Positions 18,264-27,188 of a stretch of 64,000 bases of DNA are shown piece by piece. The translations under genes were made by a program, and so were the position numbers. The notes under the pieces are model-generated. The model was not told where the DNA came from, made no database searches, and worked only from the letters and a program-made list of their open reading frames with translations. Location of the stretch: positions 124,001 to 188,000 of the forward strand of contig NZ_QTUV01000002.1 of assembly GCF_003435815.1 (NCBI RefSeq), read 5' to 3'. The first letter of the stretch is position 1. Every line of letters begins with the position of its first letter. This DNA is from Dorea sp. AM10-31 (GTDB lineage: Bacteria > Bacillota > Clostridia > Lachnospirales > Lachnospiraceae).

Positions 18264-18899
18264 ATGAGATATCTTACATTTGCCCTTGGAAAAGGGCGTC
18301 TGGCAAGACAGACGCTGGAACTGTTTGAGAAAATTGGTATAACCTGTGAAGAGATGAAAGACAAAGATTCCAGAAAACTGATCTTTACAAATGAAGAGTT
18401 GAAGCTTCGCTTCTTCCTTGCAAAAGGACCGGATGTACCGACTTATGTAGAATATGGTGCAGCGGACATCGGAGTTGTCGGAAAAGACACGATCCTTGAA
18501 GAGGGACGTAAGGTTCATGAAGTTCTGGATCTTGGTTATGGGAAATGTAAAATGTGTGTGTGCGGTTATAAAGATGCAATACCGTTATTGAAACATCATG
18601 AGCTGATCCGTGTCGCAACAAAATATCCGAATATTGCAAAAGACTATTTCTACAACACAAAACACCAGACTGTAGAGATTGTAAAATTAAACGGTTCGAT
18701 TGAACTGGCACCGATCGTTGGTCTCTCTGAAGTGATCGTGGATATTGTAGAAACGGGTTCCACACTGCGTGAAAACGGTCTGGAAGTGTTGGAGGAAGTT
18801 TGCCCACTGTCTGCGCGTATGATCGTCAATCCGGTAAGCATGCGTATGGAGAGTGACAGAATTAAGGCATTATTAATGAAATTACGCGCACAGATATAG
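18264..18899 (+). CDS. hisG: ATP phosphoribosyltransferase HisG, short form
   Basis: HisG joins ATP and PRPP in the first step of histidine synthesis. At 211 residues it lacks the C-terminal regulatory domain of long HisG and therefore needs HisZ, encoded just upstream. Typical motifs are FALGKGRLA at the N-terminus, DVPTYVEYGAADIGVVGKD and the PRPP-binding DIVETGSTLRENGL. It lies 25 bases after hisZ and 19 before hisD. Confidence 0.96.
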   Translation: MRYLTFALGKGRLARQTLELFEKIGITCEEMKDKDSRKLIFTNEELKLRFFLAKGPDVPTYVEYGAADIGVVGKDTILEEGRKVHEVLDLGYGKCKMCVCGYKDAIPLLKHHELIRVATKYPNIAKDYFYNTKHQTVEIVKLNGSIELAPIVGLSEVIVDIVETGSTLRENGLEVLEEVCPLSARMIVNPVSMRMESDRIKALLMKLRAQI

Positions 18900-18918
18900 G
18901 AATATAGGAGTGATAAAA

Positions 18919-20214
18919 ATGAGAATACAGCATCTCGATAAGAATACAAAAATGAATCTGCTGGAGGATCTTTTAAAGAGAAGTCCGAATAACTATGGCA
19001 AATATGAGCAGGGTGTTGCAGAAATCCTGGATCATGTACGCAGCGAAAAAGATGCGGCTGTATTTGCATATACAGAAAAATTTGACGGAGCAAAGATTGA
19101 TGCATCGAATATTAAAGTAACAGAAGAAGAGATTAAAGAAGCTTACGAATTAGTCGGCGAAGAGTTAACAGGTATTATCCGCAAGGCATTATTTAATATC
19201 CGTGATTATCACGAGAGACAGCGTCAGAACAGCTGGTTTGAGAGCAAACCGAATGGAACAATGCTTGGACAGAAAGTTACACCTCTTCAGAGAGTCGGCG
19301 TCTATGTGCCAGGCGGAAAAGCTGCTTATCCGTCTTCTGTCCTTATGAATATTGCACCAGCGAAAGCTGCAGGAGTTGACGAAATCGTAATGGTAACACC
19401 TCCGGGAAAAGACGGAAAAGTCACACCGACAACACTGGTTGCAGCACATGAAGCAGGTGCTGATGTTGTATATAAAGTCGGCGGCGCACAGGCGATCGCT
19501 GCACTTGCTTATGGAACGGAGAGTATCCCGAAGGTTGACAAAATTGTAGGACCTGGAAATATTTATGTTGCACTTGCAAAGCGTGCTGTATACGGACATG
19601 TAAGCATTGATGCGATAGCAGGACCAAGTGAAATTCTTGTAATCGCTGATGAGACAGCAAATCCACGCTATGTAGCTGCGGATCTTCTGTCCCAGGCAGA
19701 ACATGACGAGCTCGCTTCTGCAATTTTAGTGACAACCAGCCAGGAGCTTGCAGAGAAGGTATCTGAAGAAGTAGACGGATTTTTAAATGAACTTTCCAGA
19801 AGTGAGATCATCCGCAAATCACTGGATAATTATGGATACATACTGGTAGCAGATACCATGGAAGAAGTGATTGACATTGCGAATGAGATTGCTTCGGAAC
19901 ATCTGGAGATCCAGACAAAGAATCCGTATGACATTATGACACGCATCCGCAACGCAGGCGCTATTTTCATTGGCGAATATTCCAGTGAACCGCTTGGAGA
20001 TTATTTTGCAGGACCGAACCATGTCCTTCCGACAAACGGAACAGCAAAATTCTTCTCACCGCTTTCTGTTGATGATTTTATTAAAAAATCAAGCATTATT
20101 GCCTACTCACAGGAAGCACTTGGTGCGATCCATACCGATATTGAGAAATTTGCAGAAGCAGAACATCTGACAGCACATGCAAATTCCATCAAAGTACGTT
20201 TTGAGAAGAAGTAA
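18919..20214 (+). CDS. hisD: Histidinol dehydrogenase HisD
   Basis: HisD oxidises histidinol to histidine in two NAD-dependent steps and uses a zinc ion. The 431-residue protein has PGGKAAYPSSVLMN, VGPGNIYVA and DLLSQAEHDELASAIL, the segments that hold the active-site Glu and His and the zinc ligands. GTG 18910 is in frame but touches the AGGAG at 18905-18909; ATG 18919 is nine bases from it and is the better start. It ends 14 bases before hisB. Confidence 0.96.
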   Translation: MRIQHLDKNTKMNLLEDLLKRSPNNYGKYEQGVAEILDHVRSEKDAAVFAYTEKFDGAKIDASNIKVTEEEIKEAYELVGEELTGIIRKALFNIRDYHERQRQNSWFESKPNGTMLGQKVTPLQRVGVYVPGGKAAYPSSVLMNIAPAKAAGVDEIVMVTPPGKDGKVTPTTLVAAHEAGADVVYKVGGAQAIAALAYGTESIPKVDKIVGPGNIYVALAKRAVYGHVSIDAIAGPSEILVIADETANPRYVAADLLSQAEHDELASAILVTTSQELAEKVSEEVDGFLNELSRSEIIRKSLDNYGYILVADTMEEVIDIANEIASEHLEIQTKNPYDIMTRIRNAGAIFIGEYSSEPLGDYFAGPNHVLPTNGTAKFFSPLSVDDFIKKSSIIAYSQEALGAIHTDIEKFAEAEHLTAHANSIKVRFEKK

Positions 20215-20228
20215 GGAGGATGTAAAAA

Positions 20229-20816
20229 ATGAGCAGAATCGTTACTTGTGAAAGAAAAACAAAAGAAACCGACATTTCCATTACGCTGAATCTGGATGGA
20301 ACCGGAAATAACGATATTCATACGGGGATTGGATTTTTTGACCATATGTTGGACGGATTTGCAAGACATGGACTGTTCGACCTGACTGTTCGACTAAATG
20401 GCGATCTGGATGTAGACAGTCATCATACGATCGAAGATACAGGAATTGTGCTAGGAAATGCCATTTTAAAAGCCATCGGAGATAAAGCCGGTATCAAACG
20501 CTTTGGGGATATGATCCTTCCGATGGATGAGACGCTAGCACTTTGCGCGGTAGATCTGTCCGGTCGTCCATACCTTCGCTATGATGCAGAATTTACAGTT
20601 CCAAAGATTGGTGACATGGACACAGAGATGGTGAAAGAATTTTTCTACGCTGTTTCTTACAGCGCAGGAATGAACATCCATCTTAAGATCATGGATGGTG
20701 AGAACAATCATCACATGGCTGAAGCACTTTTCAAAAGTTTTGGAAAAGCGCTTGATATGGCAACTATGGATGAACCACGGATCAAAGAAGCGTGGACGAC
20801 AAAAGGAAGTCTTTAA
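20229..20816 (+). CDS. hisB: Imidazoleglycerol-phosphate dehydratase HisB
   Basis: HisB dehydrates imidazole glycerol phosphate to imidazole acetol phosphate. The 195-residue monofunctional enzyme carries both manganese-binding signatures, DSHHTIEDTGI and NNHHMAEALFK, and the IGFFDHMLDGFARHG segment. It lacks the phosphatase half found in enteric HisB. A GGAGG site lies just before the ATG. hisC, hisH, hisA, hisF and a histidinol-phosphatase gene are absent from this cluster and must be elsewhere. Confidence 0.97.
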   Translation: MSRIVTCERKTKETDISITLNLDGTGNNDIHTGIGFFDHMLDGFARHGLFDLTVRLNGDLDVDSHHTIEDTGIVLGNAILKAIGDKAGIKRFGDMILPMDETLALCAVDLSGRPYLRYDAEFTVPKIGDMDTEMVKEFFYAVSYSAGMNIHLKIMDGENNHHMAEALFKSFGKALDMATMDEPRIKEAWTTKGSL

Positions 20817-20834
20817 AGGAGTTTTTGAACATAT

Positions 20835-22118
20835 ATGAGTTATAAAAGATTGATTCCCTGCATTTTTATTGCAGGTGGGAAGGCTGTAAAATGGTTTAAT
20901 GATAAGAGCGTGTTACAGGACGATGTGATCGCACTTGCAAAATACTACAGCGATCACGGGGCAGATGAGTTGCTTGTGTTCGATCTTTCTACATCTGATG
21001 ATGAGCACGAAGAAGCCATTGACTTGATGCGCCGTATTAATCGCTTGATCCGTATCCCAATGGTAGCGGGTGGTAATATCAAACGGCAGGAGGATGTAAA
21101 GAAGATTTTGTATGCCGGAGCAAAGCGTGCAATGCTGAATTTTTCCAAACCGGACAGTGCGAAGGCAGTGGAAGAGGCGGCAAAACGTTTTGGAAAAGAG
21201 AAAATTGCAGTATCGCTGAATGATTTTGATGCGCTTTTCAAACATCAGCATCTGATTGATGAATATTCCAGTGAGATTGTGTTCATGCATCGTCTGGATC
21301 TTAATTCGGTTATGGACGTAACGGATATTCCATGTGTAATCGTAACAGATACGCTGGAAAAACCGGAGTTATTCAAGATACTTAAATGTCCGGGAGTGAA
21401 AGGGCTTTCAGGAAAATATGTCAGTCAGCCGGATATGGATTTTGTGGAATTTAAGAAAGAGTGTTCAGAGGAAGGCATCCAGATGACTTCTTTTGAAAGT
21501 ATTATGGAATTTTCACAGTTTAAGACAAATGAGCAGGGGCTGATCCCGGTTATTGTACAGCATTATAAGACGAGAGAAGTATTGATGTTAGCCTATATGA
21601 ATGAAGAATCATTTGATCAGACGATCAAAACAGGAAAAATGACTTACTTCAGCAGAAGCCGCCAGAAGCTCTGGGTGAAAGGTGAGACAAGCGGGCATTT
21701 CCAGTATGTCAAGTCGCTGACAATTGACTGTGATTATGATACGTTACTTGCAAAAGTAGATCAGGTTGGTGCGGCATGTCACACCGGTAATCCGACCTGT
21801 TTTTTCCAGCACCTTGCAGGAACGGAATATAACGAAGCAAATCCGCTGGAAGTTTTTGAAATCATCTATAATACCGTTGTAGACAGAAAAGAGAATCCAA
21901 AAGAGGGTTCTTATACGAATTATTTATTTGATAAAGGAATTGATAAGATTTTGAAAAAAATCGGCGAAGAGGCAACGGAGATTGTGATCGCTGCCAAGAA
22001 TCCAAGTGCAGAAGAGACGAAGTATGAGATCTCGGATTTCCTTTATCATATGATTGTATTAATGGTTGAAAAAGGACTGAACTGGGAAGATATTGTAAAA
22101 GAACTGGCAAGCCGCTAA
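20835..22118 (+). CDS. hisIE: HisIE bifunctional enzyme with an N-terminal HisF-like pseudo-domain
   Basis: Residues ~230-330 are HisI (phosphoribosyl-AMP cyclohydrolase): the metal motif DCDYD at 298-302 (Asp298, Asp300, Asp302; Cys299) and zinc cysteines 315 and 322 in ACHTGNPTC. Residues ~340-427 are HisE (phosphoribosyl-ATP diphosphatase): [15 protein letters not shown]. Residues 1-~225 align with a HisF/HisA (beta/alpha)8 barrel ([28 protein letters not shown]), but the two catalytic Asp of HisF are Phe11 and Asn129 here and the second phosphate loop is not recognisable. So this half is probably structural or regulatory. At 427 residues it is twice the usual HisIE. Last gene of the his operon. 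Confidence 0.9.
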   Translation: MSYKRLIPCIFIAGGKAVKWFNDKSVLQDDVIALAKYYSDHGADELLVFDLSTSDDEHEEAIDLMRRINRLIRIPMVAGGNIKRQEDVKKILYAGAKRAMLNFSKPDSAKAVEEAAKRFGKEKIAVSLNDFDALFKHQHLIDEYSSEIVFMHRLDLNSVMDVTDIPCVIVTDTLEKPELFKILKCPGVKGLSGKYVSQPDMDFVEFKKECSEEGIQMTSFESIMEFSQFKTNEQGLIPVIVQHYKTREVLMLAYMNEESFDQTIKTGKMTYFSRSRQKLWVKGETSGHFQYVKSLTIDCDYDTLLAKVDQVGAACHTGNPTCFFQHLAGTEYNEANPLEVFEIIYNTVVDRKENPKEGSYTNYLFDKGIDKILKKIGEEATEIVIAAKNPSAEETKYEISDFLYHMIVLMVEKGLNWEDIVKELASR

Positions 22119-22193
22119 TGCGCGTGCACTGTCTTTTCAGGTATAGAACCGAATATCCATGCATATCCTAGAGTGGAAAGGATGTGACCGGGA

Positions 22194-22496
22194 TTGAATG
22201 AAGCAGAAAGACGAAGGCAGAAATTATTAATGCGGACACGGGAACTGTACCGGGATTCTTATGACTCTCCGGCGGTACACCCGAGATATGGAGCGGCATA
22301 CCGTTTGCTTTATGAAGAGCCGCAGGAATTTAAGAGCGGTACACTGGGGCTCCGGCTTTTCATAAGCTTTCTGCTGTTTGCTGCATTTGTTGCAATGGAT
22401 TACAAAAAGGATGAGTTTATGAGTGTGAACAGCTCAGAAATCATTCAAATGATCTCTGAAGATACATCGGCGTTTCCGATTCTGGAACACCGGTAA
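22194..22496 (+). CDS. Small single-TM protein of unknown function
   Basis: A 100-residue product with a basic, Arg-rich N-terminal third (NEAERRRQKLLMRTREL), a Tyr/Pro-rich middle, one hydrophobic segment (LRLFISFLLFAAFVAM) and a short tail. The only start with a plausible ribosome site (AAGGA at 22178-22182) is TTG 22194. Homologues are hard to name; I see no catalytic motif. It sits 75 bases after hisIE and 40 before the RfbD-like gene, and could belong to either transcript. Confidence 0.55.
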   Translation: MNEAERRRQKLLMRTRELYRDSYDSPAVHPRYGAAYRLLYEEPQEFKSGTLGLRLFISFLLFAAFVAMDYKKDEFMSVNSSEIIQMISEDTSAFPILEHR

Positions 22497-22535
22497 TTTC
22501 ATGAGTAAATGAGGAACGAAAGAGGAGGATGAAAC

Positions 22536-23393
22536 ATGTTAAAAATATGGATTGCAGGATCGGCAGGACAGATCGGAACTGCTATTAACGAAGTGTTAGA
22601 TCCACTGGAGATGGAAGTTTTTAACACAGATAAAGATGAGTTGGATATCACACAGACAGATGAAGTATTAAGCTTTGGTGAGATCAACCGTCCGGATGTG
22701 ATCATCAACTGTGCCGGAATCACAGATATGGATCTTTGTGAAAAAGAACCGGAACTGGCGTACCGTGTTAATGCACTCGGTGCAAGAAATTTAAGTATCG
22801 TCGCACGTAAGATCGGTGCTAAAATCGTCCAGATATCTACAGATGATGTCTTCGATGGTAACAAAAATACGCCTTACAGTGAATTTGATGATACGAATCC
22901 GAAGACCGTGTACGGACGCTCTAAGAGAGCCGGTGAAAATTATGTGCGGGAATTTACACACAAACATTTTGTGATTCGGAGCAGCTGGATTTTTGGACAT
23001 GGCGATAATTTTGTGACACGTGTATTGCGGAAGGCGGGAAATGGAGAGTTGATCGAGGCTGCAATAGATGAGACCGGATGTCCGACCAGTGCGAAGGATT
23101 TGGCACGTATTATTTTGTATCTTATTACAACAAATGAATATGGAACCTATCATGCAACATGTAAAGGACTTTGCAGTCGATATGATTTTGCAAGAGAGAT
23201 TCTATCTCTGGCAGGTCTTCATGCAGAAGTAAAAGAGATTTCAATTGCAGATTCTAAAGAACATCTGGTACGGCCAGCATATGCGGTTCTGGATAATTTT
23301 ATTTTACGGATCATTGATGTATATGAAATGCCGAAATGGAAACAGTCTCTTGAGGAATACATTGCCGAGTGGAAGGAGGAGACTCATGAGTAA
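22536..23393 (+). CDS. RfbD-like dTDP-4-dehydrorhamnose reductase family protein
   Basis: A 285-residue NAD(P)-binding extended SDR of the RfbD/RmlD type: IAGSAGQIG nucleotide loop, STDDVFDG (Thr of the catalytic triad) and the YxxxK motif YGRSKRAGE. The family reduces dTDP-4-keto-L-rhamnose, but there are no rfbA, rfbB or rfbC neighbours, so the substrate may be different (related proteins act in other pathways or bind MAT). Its last eight bases overlap the start of the symporter gene, which implies coupled expression with transport. Confidence 0.82.
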   Translation: MLKIWIAGSAGQIGTAINEVLDPLEMEVFNTDKDELDITQTDEVLSFGEINRPDVIINCAGITDMDLCEKEPELAYRVNALGARNLSIVARKIGAKIVQISTDDVFDGNKNTPYSEFDDTNPKTVYGRSKRAGENYVREFTHKHFVIRSSWIFGHGDNFVTRVLRKAGNGELIEAAIDETGCPTSAKDLARIILYLITTNEYGTYHATCKGLCSRYDFAREILSLAGLHAEVKEISIADSKEHLVRPAYAVLDNFILRIIDVYEMPKWKQSLEEYIAEWKEETHE

Positions 23394-24675
23394 TACAAAA
23401 GAAAAGAAAAAGATGGGACTTACTACGAAAATATTCATTTCCCTTCTTGCAGGAGCGCTGTTTGGTGTGATTTTATGTTATCTTGTCCCGAAAAGCAGTA
23501 TCAAAGATGATGTAATCGTAGAAGGAATTTTATATGTAATCGGACAAGGATTCATCCGTTTGATGAAGATGCTTGTTGTTCCACTTGTATTTTGTTCGAT
23601 CGTATGTGGAAGTATGTCGATTGGAGATACAAAAAAACTCGGAACAGTCGGCGTGCGTACACTCGTTTTTTATCTGTTTACAACAGCCGTTGCAGTTACA
23701 GTTGCGTTATCTGTCGGTAATCTAATTAATCCTGGCAAAGGACTGGATATGAGCAGTATTCAGCAGAATGCTGCGGAAGTGGAGTCCATGAAAGCAACTA
23801 CACTGACAGAAACGCTTCTGAATATCATTCCGGACAATCCGCTGAATGCGCTGGCAAACGGAACAATGCTTCAGATTATTGTATTTGCACTGATCGTCGG
23901 TGTTATTCTGGCAAAACTAGGAGAGCGTACAGAGACAGTCAGCAATTTCTTCAGTCAGTTCAATGACATCATGATGGAAATGACAATGATGGTTATGGGA
24001 CTTGCTCCGATCGGAGTGTTCTGCCTGATCGCACGCACTTTTGCTAATATCGGTTTCAGCGCGTTCATTCCGCTTGCAAAATACATGATCGGTGTCCTGC
24101 TTGCACTTGCCCTGCAGTGTTTTGTTGTATATCTGGGACTTTTAAAAGGATTTACAGGACTGAATCCATTCAAATTTATTAAAAAATTCTTCCCGGTTAT
24201 GGCGTTTGCATTTTCAACAGCAACATCCAATGCGACCATTCCGCTTTCCATCGATACGCTGTCTAAAAAAATGGGTGTATCCAAGAAAATTTCGTCCTTT
24301 ACGATCCCGCTTGGTGCGACGATCAATATGGATGGAACAGCGATTATGCAGGGTGTAGCTGTTGTGTTTGCGGCACAGGCATTTGGAATCCATCTTTCTC
24401 TTACCGATTATGTTACGGTTATCGGGACAGCGACACTTGCATCTATCGGAACGGCCGGAGTACCAAGTGTAGGTCTTGTTACACTTACAATGGTATTTAA
24501 TTCTGTAGGACTCCCGGTTGAGGCAATCGGACTGATCATGGGTATTGACCGTATTCTTGACATGACACGAACAGCCGTTAATATTACAGGTGATGCTGTA
24601 TGTACAACAATCGTTGCACATCAGAACAAGGCGCTGGATCGTGAGATATTTAATAAAAAGGAAGAAAAAGCTTAA
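23386..24675 (+). CDS. Dicarboxylate/amino acid:cation symporter (DAACS family)
   Basis: This ~429-residue membrane protein is a GltP/DctA-type transporter that imports glutamate, aspartate or dicarboxylates with Na+ or H+. Family hallmarks are the serine-rich re-entrant loop (SNATIPLS), the NMDGT motif after ATIN, and the C-terminal DRILDMTRTAVNITGD that binds substrate and cation. The true start is ATG 23386 with GGAAGGAGG at 23371-23379; a longer open frame extending into the upstream gene is not used. The specific substrate cannot be decided between acidic amino acids and dicarboxylates. Confidence 0.92.
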   Translation: MSNTKEKKKMGLTTKIFISLLAGALFGVILCYLVPKSSIKDDVIVEGILYVIGQGFIRLMKMLVVPLVFCSIVCGSMSIGDTKKLGTVGVRTLVFYLFTTAVAVTVALSVGNLINPGKGLDMSSIQQNAAEVESMKATTLTETLLNIIPDNPLNALANGTMLQIIVFALIVGVILAKLGERTETVSNFFSQFNDIMMEMTMMVMGLAPIGVFCLIARTFANIGFSAFIPLAKYMIGVLLALALQCFVVYLGLLKGFTGLNPFKFIKKFFPVMAFAFSTATSNATIPLSIDTLSKKMGVSKKISSFTIPLGATINMDGTAIMQGVAVVFAAQAFGIHLSLTDYVTVIGTATLASIGTAGVPSVGLVTLTMVFNSVGLPVEAIGLIMGIDRILDMTRTAVNITGDAVCTTIVAHQNKALDREIFNKKEEKA

Positions 24676-24696
24676 GATAAAAGGAGAGATGTTTCT

Positions 24697-25680
24697 ATGA
24701 AAGAATGGTTGAAACACTGGGATGAGACAAAGAGACTTACGAGAGAGGAAGCAATTAAAATTTTAAATCTTCCAAAGGAAGACATGGATGATCTGATCGC
24801 ATGTGCCTATGCGCTCCGTACAAAGTATAAAGGCAAGAAAGTAAGCGTACAGCTTCTGACTAATGTCCGCAGCGGAAACTGTTCGCAGAACTGTGCATAT
24901 TGTGCACAGTCCTGCGAGTCGCATGCGGCCATTGAAAAATATCGTCGTGTTTCGGATGAAAAACTTTACGGGGATAACGATCTGGTAGATGACAAGCATC
25001 TGGCAAGACACTGTATCGGTCTGAGCGGAATTCAGTTTTCAGATGCAGAGATTGAAGATCTTGCAGAACGTATCCGGGAAATGAAGAAGAAAGGAACGCA
25101 GATCTGCTGTTCTATTGGATTTCTGACGGAGAAGCAGGCGAGACTTTTAAAAGATGCCGGACTGGACAGGATCAATCATAATCTGAACAGCAGCCGGAGA
25201 TTTTACCCGGAGATTTGTACGACGCACACTTACGAGCAGCGTGTGGCAAATATACATATGCTTCAGGATATCGGCTTTGAGATCTGCAGCGGTGGTATTA
25301 TCGGAATGGGAGAGAGAAAAGAAGATGTTGTGGACATGCTTCTGGATCTTCGTGAAATTCATCCGGAATCTGTACCAATCAATTTCCTGCTTCCGATTCC
25401 GGGGACACGACTTGCAGACAGGGATATTTCCGGACTTACACCAGAATACTGCATGAAAGTTTTATGCCTTGCAAGACTTATGATCCCGACTTCTGATATC
25501 CGTTGTGCGGCCGGAAGAGAAGTATATTTTAAAGGAATAGAGCCGACGCTTTTCAAAGTTGTTGATTCGATTTTCGCATCCGGATATCTGACCGCAGACG
25601 GTCAGGGGATTGATGCCACAATGCAGATGATTCGAGATGCCGGATTTGATGGTGAAATAGAGTCTACAGACGAAGAGTAG
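24697..25680 (+). CDS. bioB: Biotin synthase BioB
   Basis: BioB inserts sulfur into dethiobiotin using a radical-SAM [4Fe-4S] cluster and a sacrificial [2Fe-2S] cluster. The cluster motif NCSQNCAYCAQS, the auxiliary-cluster cysteines (in ICCSIGF and EICSGGIIGMGE) and the Arg of CAAGREVYF are present, so it looks active. Its 327 residues are of normal length. No other bio genes are nearby: bioB alone suggests dethiobiotin is imported or made from genes elsewhere. It is followed nine bases on by the chromate-transporter pair. Confidence 0.92.
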   Translation: MKEWLKHWDETKRLTREEAIKILNLPKEDMDDLIACAYALRTKYKGKKVSVQLLTNVRSGNCSQNCAYCAQSCESHAAIEKYRRVSDEKLYGDNDLVDDKHLARHCIGLSGIQFSDAEIEDLAERIREMKKKGTQICCSIGFLTEKQARLLKDAGLDRINHNLNSSRRFYPEICTTHTYEQRVANIHMLQDIGFEICSGGIIGMGERKEDVVDMLLDLREIHPESVPINFLLPIPGTRLADRDISGLTPEYCMKVLCLARLMIPTSDIRCAAGREVYFKGIEPTLFKVVDSIFASGYLTADGQGIDATMQMIRDAGFDGEIESTDEE

Positions 25681-25689
25681 GATAATACA

Positions 25690-26256
25690 ATGAAAAAAAA
25701 GAATAGTAAAATACTTCGGACTTTATTTTTATCAACTTTATATTTAAGCACATTCACCTTTGGAGGTGGATATGTCATTGTGTCATTAATGAAAAAAGAT
25801 TTTGTCGATGCCAGACACTGGATCGATGAGGAGGAGATGCTGGATCTTGTGGCAATCGCCCAGTCAGCGCCGGGGGCAATTGCTGTCAACGGCGCGATTG
25901 TTGTCGGATATAAACTGGCAGGAATTCTAGGCGCATTCGTTGCTATTTTCGGAACAGTTATCCCTCCTTTTGTCATTATATCGATATTATCTGTCTGCTA
26001 TCAGGCATTCCGCTCCAACCTTCTGGTTGCACGGATGCTGGAAGGTATGCAGGCGGGTGTGGGAGCTGTAATTGCTTCTGTTACTTTTGGAATGGGATGT
26101 TCGGTTATAAAGGAGAAAGATGTGATATCCGTGCTTGTTCTGATTCTTTCATTTCTTCTTGCATGCAGCGGGGAAATTAATATCGTCTGGATTATTCTCG
26201 GATGCGGAATCCTTGGTGTCATACGGACTATGCTTGAAAGGAAGGTGCGGAAATGA
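25690..26256 (+). CDS. Chromate transporter family protein, first half-size subunit
   Basis: A 188-residue membrane protein with one CHR domain: the FTFGGGYVIVSLM signature near the N-terminus, then VAIAQSAPGAIAVNGA and several hydrophobic helices. CHR proteins move chromate or related oxyanions. In many Firmicutes the two CHR halves are separate genes that act as a pair, as here: the next ATG overlaps the stop (ATGA, 26253-26256). The natural substrate in an anaerobe is unlikely to be chromate; sulfate-like anions are a guess. Confidence 0.85.
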   Translation: MKKKNSKILRTLFLSTLYLSTFTFGGGYVIVSLMKKDFVDARHWIDEEEMLDLVAIAQSAPGAIAVNGAIVVGYKLAGILGAFVAIFGTVIPPFVIISILSVCYQAFRSNLLVARMLEGMQAGVGAVIASVTFGMGCSVIKEKDVISVLVLILSFLLACSGEINIVWIILGCGILGVIRTMLERKVRK

Positions 26257-26813
26257 TTTATATCCAGCTTTTCCTTAGTTTCCTTCAGGTTGGATTATTC
26301 AGCTTTGGCGGTGGTTATGCAGCGCTTCCGCTTATTCAGAGCCAAATCGTCGATGCGCACAGATGGCTGGATGTTAAAGAATTTACAGATCTTATTACAT
26401 TATCACAGATGACACCCGGACCGATCGCCATCAATTCGGCAACATTTGTCGGAATTAAAGTAGCAGGAGTGCCGGGAGCGCTTGCAGCAACACTTGGGAA
26501 TATCCTTCCGTCCTGTATTATTGTGACAGCTATTGCGAAACTATACTTAAAATACCGGAAATTAGATTTGTTGCAGGGAGTTTTGAAATCCCTGCGCCCG
26601 GCAGTAGTCGCACTAATTGCCTCCGCAGGAGTCAGTATTTTAAAAAATGCTTTCTTGGAAGCAGGCAGTGTACTGTCTGTCACTGGTATAAATATACCGC
26701 TTTTCGTAATTTTTCTGATTTGTCTGATATTATTATGCTGGAAAAAATGGAACCCGATTATAGTCATGCTACTGGCAGGCATACTAAATGTCATATTTTG
26801 TTATGTCAAATAG
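26253..26813 (+). CDS. Chromate transporter family protein, second half-size subunit
   Basis: A 186-residue CHR-domain membrane protein with its own FSFGGGYAALPLI signature and ITLSQMTPGPIAINSATFVG segment. It overlaps the preceding half-size gene by four bases, so the two are probably made in equal amounts and form a heterodimer with opposite membrane topology, as described for split CHR pairs. A strong terminator lies about 65 bases downstream. Confidence 0.85.
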   Translation: MIYIQLFLSFLQVGLFSFGGGYAALPLIQSQIVDAHRWLDVKEFTDLITLSQMTPGPIAINSATFVGIKVAGVPGALAATLGNILPSCIIVTAIAKLYLKYRKLDLLQGVLKSLRPAVVALIASAGVSILKNAFLEAGSVLSVTGINIPLFVIFLICLILLCWKKWNPIIVMLLAGILNVIFCYVK

Positions 26814-26879
26814 TGAAGAATTTTTGGGGATTTTACCAAAGACTAAGGTACAGATTTTATTCATTTGCATATACGATTT

Positions 26880-26920
26880 AAAACACCTTTTTGCAAAATA
26901 TACAAAAAGGTGTTTTTTTT
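26880..26920 (+). terminator. Strong terminator after the chromate transporter pair
   Basis: AAAACACCTTTTT pairs with AAAAAGGTGTTTT around GCAAAATATAC, with a run of eight T. The T run favours the + strand; the two sides mirror each other almost perfectly. Confidence 0.9.
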
Positions 26921-27085
26921 ATGTACAATCAAATTAAAATAGATCAACTTAAAGTGTATGAATTGTGGAAAAGATGAAAAAACTATCTAATTTTTATACA
27001 AATAAGATAATATCAAACAGCTTTCACAATGCTACAGTGAATTGAAAATATTTTTCAGCATATTGACCAAAATTTCAATAAACTA

Positions 27086-27114
27086 TTGTTATTGTTGAAA
27101 AATGTATGTATAAT
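27086..27114 (+). promoter_or_regulatory. Promoter and possible operator of the DUF819-M19 genes
   Basis: In the 375-base gap (26814-27188) TTGTTA (27086-27091) and TATAAT (27109-27114) are 17 bases apart. CAATAA and TTATTG mirror each other across the -35, and just past the expected start AGATGAA (27126-27132) pairs with TTCATCT (27142-27148). No open frame of note lies in the gap. Both symmetries are candidate regulator sites. Confidence 0.6.
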
Positions 27115-27188
27115 AGGGATAAATCAGATGAATATATAAGGTTCATCTATAACAGTCGTGAAACAATGAGAACGAAGGAGGGTATTCT

